Of a DNA stretch of 37,521 nucleotides, positions 17,701 through 26,666 are shown piece by piece. Each line of letters begins with the position of its first letter. The first letter of the stretch is position 1. The notes under the pieces were generated by a model, which worked only from the letters and a program-made list of their open reading frames with translations, was not told the DNA's origin and did not search any database. This stretch comes from Planctomycetaceae bacterium (lineage in GTDB: Bacteria > Planctomycetota > Planctomycetia > Pirellulales > Pirellulaceae), in assembly GCA_005798335.1 (NCBI GenBank), contig SYJV01000026.1:1-37521 (forward strand). The letters are read 5' to 3'. The position numbers and the translations under genes are program-made.

Positions 17701-19074
17701 TCACAAGAGTTCGTGAATCGGAGTGGGATCATCGAGCACCGACGTTGGGCGACCTTGATGGTCGAGGATTTGCAACGTCGGATCGATTCCCAGGCAATGG
17801 TAGATCGTGGCATGGATATGTTCAGGGCGGACTGCGCGATTGACCGGCGCGGTTCCTTTGGAATCGGTTGCGCCAACTATGGTGCCACCTCGAATACCGC
17901 CGCCACCTAACAAGCAAAACATGGATGATCCCCAGTGGTCGCGTCCTGGCGTCCCCATGCTCATTGGTGCGCCGCCATTGCCGCCATCGTTCATACGCGG
18001 CGTACGACTGAACTCGCCACACAGAATTACCAACGTACTATCGAGTAAGCCTCTTTGATCCAGATCCTCTAGGAGTGTCGCTACGGCACTGTCGACTCGC
18101 GGCAAGTAGTTTTCCATACCTGCCTTGAGATCCCAGTGGTGGTCCCATCCGCCGAAATGGACCGTGACAAATCTGGCGCCCGCTTCAACCAACCGCCGCG
18201 CGAGCAAAGTGCTTTGTCCCCAAGATTGTCTGCCGTATCGTTCGCGCAGTTTTTCGTCTTCGCTACTGAGGTCAAATGCTTCGCGCGCTCGTTTGCCAGT
18301 CACAAATTGGTAAGCATCATCATCGAACTTGTCCATTGCCGCGGTCGAGGCTCGGGCCTCGATCGTGCGCGTGACGTGGTCGAGATCTGCCAGTAACGTC
18401 CGTCGATCACCCAGTCGCTCGACCGTCATTCCTGTCTGTAGATTCAAATTCTGAACTTTGAAATCCTTATTGTTGGGATCGCCACCGGTTTGAAACGGAT
18501 CGTATTGTGCCCCAATCATATTGCCGGCAAAGTAACCGGGACTGAGGCCGATACTACTGGCGACAGGCACACTAGCATATGCGGGCATGCAACGATCGCG
18601 CGGTCCCAATTGGCGGGCGACGATTGAGCCCAGCGACGGGAATTTTCCCGCCGTATTGCCACCGCTAACTCCCATGTCTTTAGCAGTTAACATGCGATGC
18701 CCACCGGCAAAATGATCGCCGGTGCCATGATAGAGCGATCGCACGATGGAAAACTTGTCCGCCACTTTCGCTTGCAGCGGAAACAGCTCGCTGATCTCAA
18801 TTCCGGAAACGTTGGTACGTATTGGTCGCCAGATGCCTCGGTACTCAGCGGGAGCTTCGGGCTTTAAGTCGTACAAGTCCATATGGCTTGGGCCACCGTC
18901 CAGCCAAATCAAGATCGCCGAATTCGCTCGCCTGGCACCCGTCGGTGTCGCAGAAGCACGCAACACATCGGCCAAACCAACACTTGCCATGCCCGCAACA
19001 CCGAGCTGCACGAAGCTTCGGCGGCTGAGCCCATCACAATAAGCGCGCGTCTTATCGGCATCGATTCGTAGCAT
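17701..19074 (-). CDS. DUF1501 (sulfatase-like) Tat-exported protein, cluster with ceramidase-family gene
   Basis: A protein of 457 residues from the ATG at 19074, chosen because GGAG lies seven bases upstream and because it puts a twin-arginine signal (SRRSFVQLGVAG) at residues 17-28. An open extension to 19143 has no such support. The body matches DUF1501, an alkaline-phosphatase-superfamily group found in huge numbers in planctomycetes: ILIWLDGGPSHMDLYDLKP, then VTVHFGGWDHHWDL, then LVILCGEFSRTPRMN and GRDHWGSSMF. These carry the Asp/His metal ligands typical of sulfatase-like folds. Enzymatic activity for DUF1501 has not been settled to my knowledge. Unlike the copy at 19378, it has no DUF1549/1553 partner and instead precedes a membrane protein and a ceramidase-family gene. 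Confidence 0.87.
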   Translation of the reverse strand: MLRIDADKTRAYCDGLSRRSFVQLGVAGMASVGLADVLRASATPTGARRANSAILIWLDGGPSHMDLYDLKPEAPAEYRGIWRPIRTNVSGIEISELFPLQAKVADKFSIVRSLYHGTGDHFAGGHRMLTAKDMGVSGGNTAGKFPSLGSIVARQLGPRDRCMPAYASVPVASSIGLSPGYFAGNMIGAQYDPFQTGGDPNNKDFKVQNLNLQTGMTVERLGDRRTLLADLDHVTRTIEARASTAAMDKFDDDAYQFVTGKRAREAFDLSSEDEKLRERYGRQSWGQSTLLARRLVEAGARFVTVHFGGWDHHWDLKAGMENYLPRVDSAVATLLEDLDQRGLLDSTLVILCGEFSRTPRMNDGGNGGAPMSMGTPGRDHWGSSMFCLLGGGGIRGGTIVGATDSKGTAPVNRAVRPEHIHATIYHCLGIDPTLQILDHQGRPTSVLDDPTPIHELL

Positions 19075-19154
19075 CAAAAAGCTCCATCCAAAGTTAGAAA
19101 GCGAAAAGACTTTTATACTATAATTGCAGAAAATTCTCAACAACGGTGTAGCTA

Positions 19155-19301
19155 TTGGAATATGCCAGCACGTCCTCGGCCAACAATTCTGCGCTCATCG
19201 TTGGCGACAAAGGACGTTTACTCGATCCGCTGAATGATGGAGTTTATCCGAACGTACTGATCGTGGCCTCGGACGACTGGCAGGGCAAGCCCAAGCAATA
19301 A
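19155..19301 (+). pseudogene. Possible relic of an oxidoreductase C-terminus
   Basis: A 48-codon plus-strand frame in the gap between the two DUF1501 genes ends ALIVGDKGRLLDP, then PNVLIVASDDWQGKPKQ and a stop. The 'IVGDKG' element followed by an acidic Pro-rich tail resembles the C-terminal part of some Gfo/Idh/MocA-family proteins. There is no start codon other than TTG and no upstream domain. It may be a gene remnant or chance; nothing else was recognised in 19075-19377. Confidence 0.22.
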
Positions 19302-19377
19302 AGCAGCTCCCTTCAATCTGATTTTGTACCGCCGAATACTGGCGACTAGCGATAGAAGGTCGCGCTTTGCAAGAGCT

Positions 19378-20844
19378 TTAGATTATTTCGCGAATTGGGT
19401 CGATGTGTTCTACGCCTACCAGTTTTTGGTTTAGGCCACCATGAAAGTATGCTAGTCGGTTGGGATCGAGTCCTAGTTGCTGTAATATCGTGGCGTGCAA
19501 GTTCTTGACGTGAAGTGGCCGTTCGACGGCGGCTGAACCGAGTTCATCTGTGGCGCCGATGGTCAAGCCACCTTGGATGCCACCGCCGGCCATCCACATG
19601 GTGAATCCGTAGGAGTTGTGATCGCGGCCTGATCCCTGCTGATATTCCGCTGTGGGTTGCCGACCAAACTCGCCTCCCCAGACGACCAAAGTTGAATCGA
19701 GCATGCCTCGCCGTTTGAGATCTTTCAGCAATGCGGCGATTGGCTGGTCCGTAGCTCCGGCATGTTTGTTGTGATTGATTTCCAGATCGCCGTGCGCATC
19801 CCAGTTGTCATCGTTGTGAGCACCGCCGCTGTACAACTGAACGCAGCGAACACCGCGTTCGACCAAACGTCTGGCGAGCAAGCAGCGGCGACCGAAGTCC
19901 TGCGTTTTTGGCTGATTTACTCCGTACAGCTCAAGAGTCGCAGCGTCTTCTTGCGTCAAATCGACGGACTCCGGTGCATGTTCTTGCATTTTGTACGCCA
20001 ATTCGTAGCTGGCGATGCGCGCGGCCAAATCATGGTGGTCGGCTCGGTCGGCCAAATGCCGCTGGTTCATCGTGCGCAACGTGTCGAGTATCTCGCGCTG
20101 AACCGCACGTCCGGTTTGGGCCGGTGGCTGGAGGTCGAGTAGGGGCGAGCCCTGACTTTTAAGTACATTGCCTTGATAAATCGCCGGCATAAATCCACTG
20201 GACCAGTTCTTGGCTCCACTGATCGGTCCGCCGGTCGGGTCGAGCATCACCACGAATCCTGGCAAGTTTTCGTTGACGGTCCCCAATCCGTAATTGACCC
20301 ACGAACCGAGCGCGGGCGAACCGCTGAGGATTCTTCCCGAGTTCATCATCAGCATGGCGGAACCGTGGATCGGTGAATCTGCGGTCATAGATTGGAGGAA
20401 CGCGATATCGTCGACGCAGCCAGCCAAGTGCGGAAACAGCTCGCTGACCCACTTGCCACATTCACCGTACTGTTTGAATTTCCAGCGAGGTTCGACGATT
20501 CGCCCCTGATTCCTGTGGCCTCCTCGCCCAAACGTTTTTACTTGCGTGGTCTTACCGTCCATACCGACCATGCCCGGTTTGTAATCGAAGGTGTCGATAT
20601 GACTTGGTCCGCCATACATGAACAAGAAGATGATGCTCTTGGCCTTGGGGGCAAAATGAGGCGGCTTGGGCGCTAGTGGGTTAGCTGTTGCCGGCGCGGT
20701 CTCGGCGGCTGAACAGTTCCCAAAGAATCCGTCCTTTTCCAACAAGGAGGTCAAGGCGACTGCGCCGAAGCCAGCGCCCGATTGCCACAGAAATTCGCGG
20801 CGAACCCGACGGCAAAACGATCCAGTACGTTTTAGTTGTGGCAT
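19378..20844 (-). CDS. DUF1501 Tat-exported protein, partner of the DUF1549/DUF1553 cytochrome protein
   Basis: A protein of 488 residues from the ATG at 20844, which places a twin-arginine motif (RRVRREFLWQSGAGFG) near residue 15; an open extension to 20943 would overlap the upstream gene by 23 bases. Domain hallmarks are IIFLFMYGGPSHIDTFDYKP, VQLYSGGAHNDDNWDAHGD, LVVWGGEFGRQPTAE and GRDHNSYGFTMWMAGGG. These preserve the Asp and His ligands of the sulfatase-like fold. The gene follows the cytochrome/DUF1549/DUF1553 gene, a pairing repeated dozens of times in planctomycete genomes and thought, without proof to my knowledge, to act on polysaccharides. The two likely form a bicistronic transcript. 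Confidence 0.88.
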   Translation of the reverse strand: MPQLKRTGSFCRRVRREFLWQSGAGFGAVALTSLLEKDGFFGNCSAAETAPATANPLAPKPPHFAPKAKSIIFLFMYGGPSHIDTFDYKPGMVGMDGKTTQVKTFGRGGHRNQGRIVEPRWKFKQYGECGKWVSELFPHLAGCVDDIAFLQSMTADSPIHGSAMLMMNSGRILSGSPALGSWVNYGLGTVNENLPGFVVMLDPTGGPISGAKNWSSGFMPAIYQGNVLKSQGSPLLDLQPPAQTGRAVQREILDTLRTMNQRHLADRADHHDLAARIASYELAYKMQEHAPESVDLTQEDAATLELYGVNQPKTQDFGRRCLLARRLVERGVRCVQLYSGGAHNDDNWDAHGDLEINHNKHAGATDQPIAALLKDLKRRGMLDSTLVVWGGEFGRQPTAEYQQGSGRDHNSYGFTMWMAGGGIQGGLTIGATDELGSAAVERPLHVKNLHATILQQLGLDPNRLAYFHGGLNQKLVGVEHIDPIREII

Positions 20845-20920
20845 AAGCTTGATTCCCAGAAGATTCTTCCCGTGCCTAAATTTGGTCCATTCGTGCCGAT
20901 TAGTTTCCAAGGCGAGCTTT

Positions 20921-23404
20921 TCAATCGATATACGCGAACTCATTCAGGTTAAGTGCTACTAGCGCCATGGCAGTGCTGGTCGATACGTCGTCCAATTTGT
21001 GCTGCTCCTTGAGTCGACTCGTCAGACTCAACAAGTCTGCAATATCTTGCGCGTGCGGCAAGCGAACTTGCACCAACTCCAACATGCGTCTGGCTTGCGA
21101 TTCCAGGCGATCACCAACTTCGCGTCGAACTCGATTTGCGAGAGCTTGCGATTGTTGTTGCATCCAAGCGCTGTTGAGCATGCCCAGTGCTTGCGCTGGT
21201 TGGGTCGTCAAGAATCTTGCTTCACAGCTAATATCGGTTTCGGGAAAATCGAATGCGGCGAGCATCGGGACTGGCAGCGATCGCTTGACATGGATGTACA
21301 CGCTTCGTCGAGCTTGCTCGGCTGGCGATGACTGCCCCCAACCGCTGCCGGGTCGCGACTGGCTGGCGAGGACCTCAGCGGATAACGTCGGGTAAATGCT
21401 TTCGCCGAATTGTTGTTCATTCAGTTCTCCGGTAACAGCCAGTATGGAATCCCGCAGTTGTTCAGCGCTCAAGCGTCGCACGGTCTGATGTGATAGCAAA
21501 CGATTATCAGGATCTTTGGCTTGATAATCGGCTGAAGACGACGAACTCATGCGATACGTGCTCGATAGTAAGATAGCCCGATGTACAGCTTTCAGACTCC
21601 AATCATGGGCCACTAATTCTTGAGCTAGATAATCGAGAATTTCTGGATGCGTCGGCGAATCGCCCATCAATCCAAAGTTATTCGCCGAGCGAACCAAACC
21701 GCGACCGAAGTAGTATTGCCAGATGCGATTGACGATCACTCGCGAGGCCAGCCAGTTATCGGGCGACGCAATCCAATCTGCCAGCGCGCGACGCCTGCCT
21801 GCACTGCGAGCATTATCGGCCGGCGGCTGAACACGTGGCGATCCGCCGCCGAGGATGGTGGGAAATGCAGGGCCGACGTCGGGGCCAGGGTTATGCGGAT
21901 TGCCGCGCAGCAAAACGTGCGTGGTGGGCGGAATGGGATCGCATTTGGCAAGCCCGAGCACAAACTCGATCGGTGGCAGTTGGCGCAACTCAGCTTGAGC
22001 GGTTTCTAGCTCGGCCTGCAATGACGTGTACTTCGTCCAATCGTCGTCCTCCATGAACTGCCGCAGTTTTTCTTTGAGCACTCGCTTGCGCTGCGGTCCT
22101 TCGGTGGCGCGTTGGTCGGGGGCCGGCATCTTGGCGATCGCATTCTGCTCGCGTCGTCTCAGTTCTCGTGTAATCGATTTAGTTTGATCGGTAAGTCTTT
22201 CGAAATTCTCGGTCAGATGCTTGGGCGAAACGCTCAGTTGATTATTTTCTCGCTGGTCTGAGCGCGAAGCATAACTGGTGACGTCGCGAAAGAAAGACAC
22301 GAGACTATAGTAGTCCTTCTGCGTAATCGGATCGATTTTGTGATCGTGGCAACGTGCGCAGTTGAAGGTCAATGCCAAGAAGCTTTGGCCGGCCGTACTG
22401 ACGATGTCGTCGTATTCGTCAAAACGAGCTTGCAATGGATCGGCGGGCTCGTCATCCCAAATTCCCAAGCGATAGAATCCAGTGGCGGTCAACGTTTCGG
22501 GAGTAACCTGATCGAGTTCGTCGCCGGCGAGTTGCTCGCGAATGAATTCATCGTAGCCTTTGTCAGATGTAAACGAGGCGATTACGTAATCGCGATACTT
22601 CCAAGCGTTAGGTTTGCCACCATCGCGTTCAAAACTGTTGGTCTCTGCGAATCGCACAACGTCCAACCAATTGCGAGCCCAACGTTCGCCCAGCGCCGGA
22701 TCGGCCAGCAGTTGATCGATCAATCTTTCGTAAGTCGCATCGCTCCAACTGGCCGCCAGTTCGCGCGCGGTTTCGGGGGACGGTGGCAAGCCAATCACAT
22801 CCAAATAAGCGCGCCGGATGAGAACTTCTGCACGCGCTGGCTCAGCAGGACTGAGACCCTGGTCGCGAAGTTGCTTGAGTACAAAGGCATCGATGGGGTG
22901 CCGAGTCCAAGCGTCTTCGTCAATCACTGGCGGCAGCGGTTTGCGGATCGGCTGAAACGACCAATGGGCAGAAAACTCGGCCCCCTCGTCGATCCACCGA
23001 CGCAGCAGCGACACTTCAGCTTCGGTGAGCGCCTTGCCCTCAGGCGGCATACGTATGGAATCGTCCTCGGATGACACTCTGCGAATCAATTCACTGGTCG
23101 ACGATTCCTTGGGCACGATTGCCCGAGCACCGCTTTCCGCGCTAGCGATTACCGAATCGCGATTGTCAAAACGCAAGTTGCTCTCATGTTTATCCGGACC
23201 ATGGCAAGCAAAGCAGCGTCGTGCCAAAATCGGTTGAATGTCTTTAGAAAAATCTACTTTCCCAGCTCCGAACGCACCAACCAATAGAAATGGTTCGACG
23301 CACAACATCAGGACACCGGTGCTGAGCCAGGTCACAAGACGTCCAGCTCGGTATTTCGTTCGCAATCGTTCGGGGTTTTGCCTCATCGGGAACTTCAACT
23401 TCAT
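20921..23404 (-). CDS. Planctomycete cytochrome C / DUF1549 / DUF1553 fusion protein
   Basis: A protein of 827 residues. After a signal anchor (about 22-46) comes a short c-type cytochrome domain with the haem motif CFACH at residues 64-68 (PSCyt1). Then follows the DUF1549 domain (about 145-360) with HPIDAFVLKQL, GLPPSPETA and NCARCHDHKIDPITQKDYY; that CARCH is a second haem-type motif. The DUF1553 domain (about 510-790) starts near RRALADWI and contains VNRIWQYYFGRGLV and FDFPETDI. This is the standard architecture of the planctomycete-specific cytochrome fusions, located in the periplasm. Its function is not established. The DUF1501 gene follows it. The start at 23404 has no Shine-Dalgarno; an internal ATG seven codons in is possible. 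Confidence 0.9.
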   Translation of the reverse strand: MKLKFPMRQNPERLRTKYRAGRLVTWLSTGVLMLCVEPFLLVGAFGAGKVDFSKDIQPILARRCFACHGPDKHESNLRFDNRDSVIASAESGARAIVPKESSTSELIRRVSSEDDSIRMPPEGKALTEAEVSLLRRWIDEGAEFSAHWSFQPIRKPLPPVIDEDAWTRHPIDAFVLKQLRDQGLSPAEPARAEVLIRRAYLDVIGLPPSPETARELAASWSDATYERLIDQLLADPALGERWARNWLDVVRFAETNSFERDGGKPNAWKYRDYVIASFTSDKGYDEFIREQLAGDELDQVTPETLTATGFYRLGIWDDEPADPLQARFDEYDDIVSTAGQSFLALTFNCARCHDHKIDPITQKDYYSLVSFFRDVTSYASRSDQRENNQLSVSPKHLTENFERLTDQTKSITRELRRREQNAIAKMPAPDQRATEGPQRKRVLKEKLRQFMEDDDWTKYTSLQAELETAQAELRQLPPIEFVLGLAKCDPIPPTTHVLLRGNPHNPGPDVGPAFPTILGGGSPRVQPPADNARSAGRRRALADWIASPDNWLASRVIVNRIWQYYFGRGLVRSANNFGLMGDSPTHPEILDYLAQELVAHDWSLKAVHRAILLSSTYRMSSSSSADYQAKDPDNRLLSHQTVRRLSAEQLRDSILAVTGELNEQQFGESIYPTLSAEVLASQSRPGSGWGQSSPAEQARRSVYIHVKRSLPVPMLAAFDFPETDISCEARFLTTQPAQALGMLNSAWMQQQSQALANRVRREVGDRLESQARRMLELVQVRLPHAQDIADLLSLTSRLKEQHKLDDVSTSTAMALVALNLNEFAYID

Positions 23405-23490
23405 TGGAGGAAGTGTATTACGTGATCGTCGAAATTTCCAAGCTTACATGATAACACGAATCGCCCAAATGTGATCGGCTCTGCCTTAGG

Positions 23491-23623
23491 GGTCGCGCGG
23501 CAGATAGTTTCTTACCAATACAAGCCCGAGGCGCAAGCGAGTGTATGCCAGGATTGACGCACTTGCTTGCGCATCGGGCTTGTATTCGCATAGGCCTTGG
23601 TAAATTCCCATCTGCCGCTCGCC
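23491..23623. repeat. Palindromic intergenic repeat, same family as 15591-15714, copy 2
   Basis: The left arm (23491-23543) and right arm (23560-23623) pair through the shared core AAGCCCGA(T/G)GCGCAAGC. The right arm carries an extra stretch of about ten bases (around 23587-23598) that breaks the symmetry. It lies in the 448-base gap upstream of the DUF3604 gene and the divergent cytochrome gene. That gap holds this repeat, the one at 23751 and no gene I can support. Confidence 0.82.
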
Positions 23624-23750
23624 CTAGTGCCTTGCTTGAAGCACATAAAGTGGATAGTTTTTCTAAATCGACACTAGACGTCGACGAATGGTCCAGGTGT
23701 TACCACAGTTGTGAATCCACGATTATCCCACTAAGGAATAGCCGAGAATT

Positions 23751-23817
23751 AAGTGTCAGGTACCTTTTGTGCGAAGCACCTGAAGGGCGAGTTCCGCGCA
23801 AAAGGTACCTGACACTT
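23751..23817. repeat. Palindromic repeat with GTGTCAGGTACCTTTT arms
   Basis: Bases 23751-23773 and 23795-23817 pair in 22 of 23 positions around a 21-base loop. The arm core GTGTCAGGTACCTTTT recalls the palindromes that accompany REP-associated tyrosine transposases, though none is encoded here. It ends 36 bases before the DUF3604 start, so it would lie in the leader if transcription begins upstream. Confidence 0.8.
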
Positions 23818-23852
23818 ATTTCTCGAGCGATACTAAGCGGATCGGAGAAAGC

Positions 23853-26516
23853 ATGTTCAATCTAGTCGTGCTGGTGCTGACGATAGGCATTGCCAATGAA
23901 GCGAACCAATTGGTTCCCGAGATCGCGTCCTTGCGGCATCGAGAACACCAATCTGATTTCCCTGCAATGGCGGTCGATTCGCGCGGCACCCCGTGGGTGG
24001 CCTACGTTGAATGGGATGGCAAGCACGATTCTCTATGCCTTGCCAAGCAGAGCAACGCCTCATTGGAAAAAGTTCTTGTCTTGGGCCAGCCAGGAATAAT
24101 TCACCAGCCATCAATCGCGACGGATCGCTCGGGAACGATTGTAGTCGTCTGGTCACAAGTAAATGACAAGAACTTGATGGACCTGCGGTCGCAACGCGTG
24201 CGCGATGGCAAGCTGGATGGCGAAGAGATGATATTGGCAGCTTCGCCCAACGGCGGCAATGTATTCGCCCACGCAGCGACGGATCGATCGGGGCGCGTCT
24301 GGGTCGCTTGGCAGTCGATGCGCGGCGGCTTAGGAGATATCTTCTGCCGCGTATTCGATCCAAGCCGGTCGCAGTGGACAGCGGAGATACAAGTTACGCA
24401 GAATCCTGCCGGCGATTGGGAGCCATGCTTGGCATTTGATGATCGCGACGGCGCCTGGGTAATTTTCGACTCGTCAAGCGGAAACGAATTCAACGTCTAT
24501 GCCTGTCGAGTTGAATCTAGTGGTCAAGTCGGCCAGCGAAAGACGTTGATTCAAACCGATCGATACGAAGGGCGTGCAAGCGCTGTCGCGACCGATGATG
24601 GTCGAGGAATTTGGATAACCTGCGAACGAGGCAATCAACAATGGGGCTTGGATATGCGAGCCCACGGAGCTCAGCAAGGATTGAACGGACGTAAACAGAG
24701 CGTCCTGGCGTTCTGGGATTTGGCTAGCGATAAAGTTGAGGAAATGCCTCCCGTGGACATGTTGCTGGCCGATCTTCCCGGTCCAGTACCCAACGTTGAT
24801 CGACCTGCTCAAGCGGCGAATAAGGCAAAAGCGAACGCCAAGAAGAAAGCTCAGGCCAAACAAGCCAACGACTCGCAGAAGTCCGCCGGCGAGCAGGCTG
24901 AGTCGGCTCCCAAGAATACCGCCCAGGCAAAGGCGAAGAGCAATCAACCCGCTCCTGGAGTTGTGGCGGCCGTAAACCTTCCTCAAGTAATGCTCGATCG
25001 CGCTGGCCGACCATGGATCACCATCCGCTATTTCAAGAACTACTGTTGGCGCATCGCGCTGGCGCGGTATGACGAAAAAACTCGGCAATGGACGACGCCC
25101 TGTGCGCTGTCCGATTCAGTTTACGGACAAGATCGGCGAACCTGTTCGGCGCTCAGCGCCGATGGCGACTTGTGGTTGTGCTGGATCAGCGACCTGCGCA
25201 ATTCTAAGCTGCACAAAGTAACTGGCCTTCAACTTGCCAAGATTTCGACGGAAACGGATTTGCTGCTGGTTGATGCCCCAAGCCCCAAGCCGGTGAAACA
25301 GTTCGGCAACTATATCAACCCAGAAACCCCAGAACGACCTCGCGAAGATCGGCATACTTGGAGACACGGTGGTGTTACCTACAAACTGTATTGGGGCGAC
25401 TTTCACCGTCATACGGACGTATCCAATTGCATTACCGCCAACGATGGCTGCGTGCACGAACAATTCCGCTATGCACTCGATATGGGCAAACTGGATATGC
25501 TGGGAACCAGCGATCACACGGACATCGCCAAGATCTACCATCCGTACGAATGGTGGCTGAATCAGAAGATGGTGGATGTTTTTTACGCGCCCGAATTTTT
25601 CAACTCGATGTACGCTTACGAACGAGAACAGCGCTGGCCCTTCGGTCATCGCAATATCGTATTTGCGCAGCGCGGTGGTCCAGTCGTCTACATTCAGCGT
25701 GCAAACTATCTCGCTTCGCCTTGGCAAAAGATTTATCCTGTCAATCCCGACGGTGAAAAGGAACTTAGTCCACAAGAGTTGTGGGATGTGCTGACTCGCT
25801 ACGGCCAGCCCGTTACTGCGATCACGCATACCGGTGCGACTGGGATGGGAACCGACTGGAACATTTTCGAGAGCATCGATCACCGAGTTGAGAATGTTGT
25901 CGAAATTTATCAAGGTGCTCGGGTCAGTTACGAAGGGCGCAACGCGCCGCAGCCGACAGTAGGGCTGCGTGATGGCGAACGATACAATCCAGCCGCGACC
26001 GTGGCCGGTGATCCGCTGCCCGGCGATCCCATTCGCAGCTTTACCGACAAGGACAATGGCCTGTATCAGAACGCGCTCAGTCGCGGCCACAAGCTGGGTG
26101 TGTGGGCTAACAGCGATCACATTTCAACTCACACTAGTTTTGGCGGAGTATACGTGAAAGAGTTCACGCGCGAAGGCATTATCGAAGGTCTGAACGCTCG
26201 CCGCACCATCGCCGCAACCGATAAGATTTTTGTTGAGCTAAGCTGCAACGGCCAGTTGTTGGGCAGTGAAATTGAGATCCGGGGCAAGCCGTTGCTGGAG
26301 TTCCAAGTTGACGGTACGGCTGATATTGAACAGATTACGCTTGTCCGCAACGAAGAGAATTATCGCCAGTGGCAACCAGGCAAGCAGAAGTTTGCTCATC
26401 AGATCACTGACGACTCTCCGCTGGCCGGCGAAAACCGATACTATCTTCGCGTCGAACAAATCGACGGGAACATGGCCTGGAGTTCGCCGGTTTGGGTTCA
26501 AGTAAGCACCGAGTGA
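23853..26516 (+). CDS. Exported propeller plus DUF3604 (PHP-like) protein
   Basis: A protein of 887 residues with a short signal peptide (about 1-16). Residues about 25-300 form a sialidase-type propeller with recurring blades such as VAVDSRGTPWVAY, ATDRSGRVWVAW and AFDDRDGAWVIF. An Ala/Lys/Gln-rich disordered linker occupies about 312-370, and further blades run to about 480. From about 510 comes the DUF3604 domain, related to PHP phosphoesterases: GDFHRHTDVS (residues 515-524), GTSDHTD near 550, HTGATGMGTDW near 659 and NSDHIST near 753. These give the His/Asp cluster for metals. Proteins of this type are exported in planctomycetes but have no proven substrate. GGAG seven to eight bases before the ATG sets the start. 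Apparently monocistronic. Confidence 0.87.
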   Translation: MFNLVVLVLTIGIANEANQLVPEIASLRHREHQSDFPAMAVDSRGTPWVAYVEWDGKHDSLCLAKQSNASLEKVLVLGQPGIIHQPSIATDRSGTIVVVWSQVNDKNLMDLRSQRVRDGKLDGEEMILAASPNGGNVFAHAATDRSGRVWVAWQSMRGGLGDIFCRVFDPSRSQWTAEIQVTQNPAGDWEPCLAFDDRDGAWVIFDSSSGNEFNVYACRVESSGQVGQRKTLIQTDRYEGRASAVATDDGRGIWITCERGNQQWGLDMRAHGAQQGLNGRKQSVLAFWDLASDKVEEMPPVDMLLADLPGPVPNVDRPAQAANKAKANAKKKAQAKQANDSQKSAGEQAESAPKNTAQAKAKSNQPAPGVVAAVNLPQVMLDRAGRPWITIRYFKNYCWRIALARYDEKTRQWTTPCALSDSVYGQDRRTCSALSADGDLWLCWISDLRNSKLHKVTGLQLAKISTETDLLLVDAPSPKPVKQFGNYINPETPERPREDRHTWRHGGVTYKLYWGDFHRHTDVSNCITANDGCVHEQFRYALDMGKLDMLGTSDHTDIAKIYHPYEWWLNQKMVDVFYAPEFFNSMYAYEREQRWPFGHRNIVFAQRGGPVVYIQRANYLASPWQKIYPVNPDGEKELSPQELWDVLTRYGQPVTAITHTGATGMGTDWNIFESIDHRVENVVEIYQGARVSYEGRNAPQPTVGLRDGERYNPAATVAGDPLPGDPIRSFTDKDNGLYQNALSRGHKLGVWANSDHISTHTSFGGVYVKEFTREGIIEGLNARRTIAATDKIFVELSCNGQLLGSEIEIRGKPLLEFQVDGTADIEQITLVRNEENYRQWQPGKQKFAHQITDDSPLAGENRYYLRVEQIDGNMAWSSPVWVQVSTE

Positions 26517-26534
26517 ATAAGTAATTGTGCGAAT

Positions 26535-26596
26535 CACGTAGGCGAGTCTCTCCGAGACTCGCCGCAATCAGCGTCTCGGAGAGACGCTACTACGTG
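26535..26596. repeat. Double-hairpin repeat between convergent genes
   Basis: Two adjacent short hairpins, 26541-26563 (GGCGAGTCTC arms) and 26570-26588 (AGCGTCTC arms), are also complementary to each other and are enclosed by CACGTAG and CTACGTG. So the unit can fold either as two hairpins or as one long one. It sits 18 bases after the DUF3604 stop and 70 bases before the end of the convergent VWA gene. It may stop transcription from both sides, but no T-run is present. Confidence 0.75.
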
Positions 26597-26666
26597 GAAT
26601 AGCAAGGAACTTATGCTCCTCGGGCGCTTAGTCAAGTAATGTCATCTGAGCGAACGTGCAATCGGC

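Noticed and set aside
22340-23074. A plus-strand open frame of 244 codons
   Set aside because: Antisense to the DUF1549 domain, which carries recognised motifs on the minus strand.
25116-26120. A minus-strand open frame of 334 codons
   Set aside because: It lies wholly antisense to the DUF3604 domain, whose plus-strand motifs are clear; its own translation shows no domain or signal.
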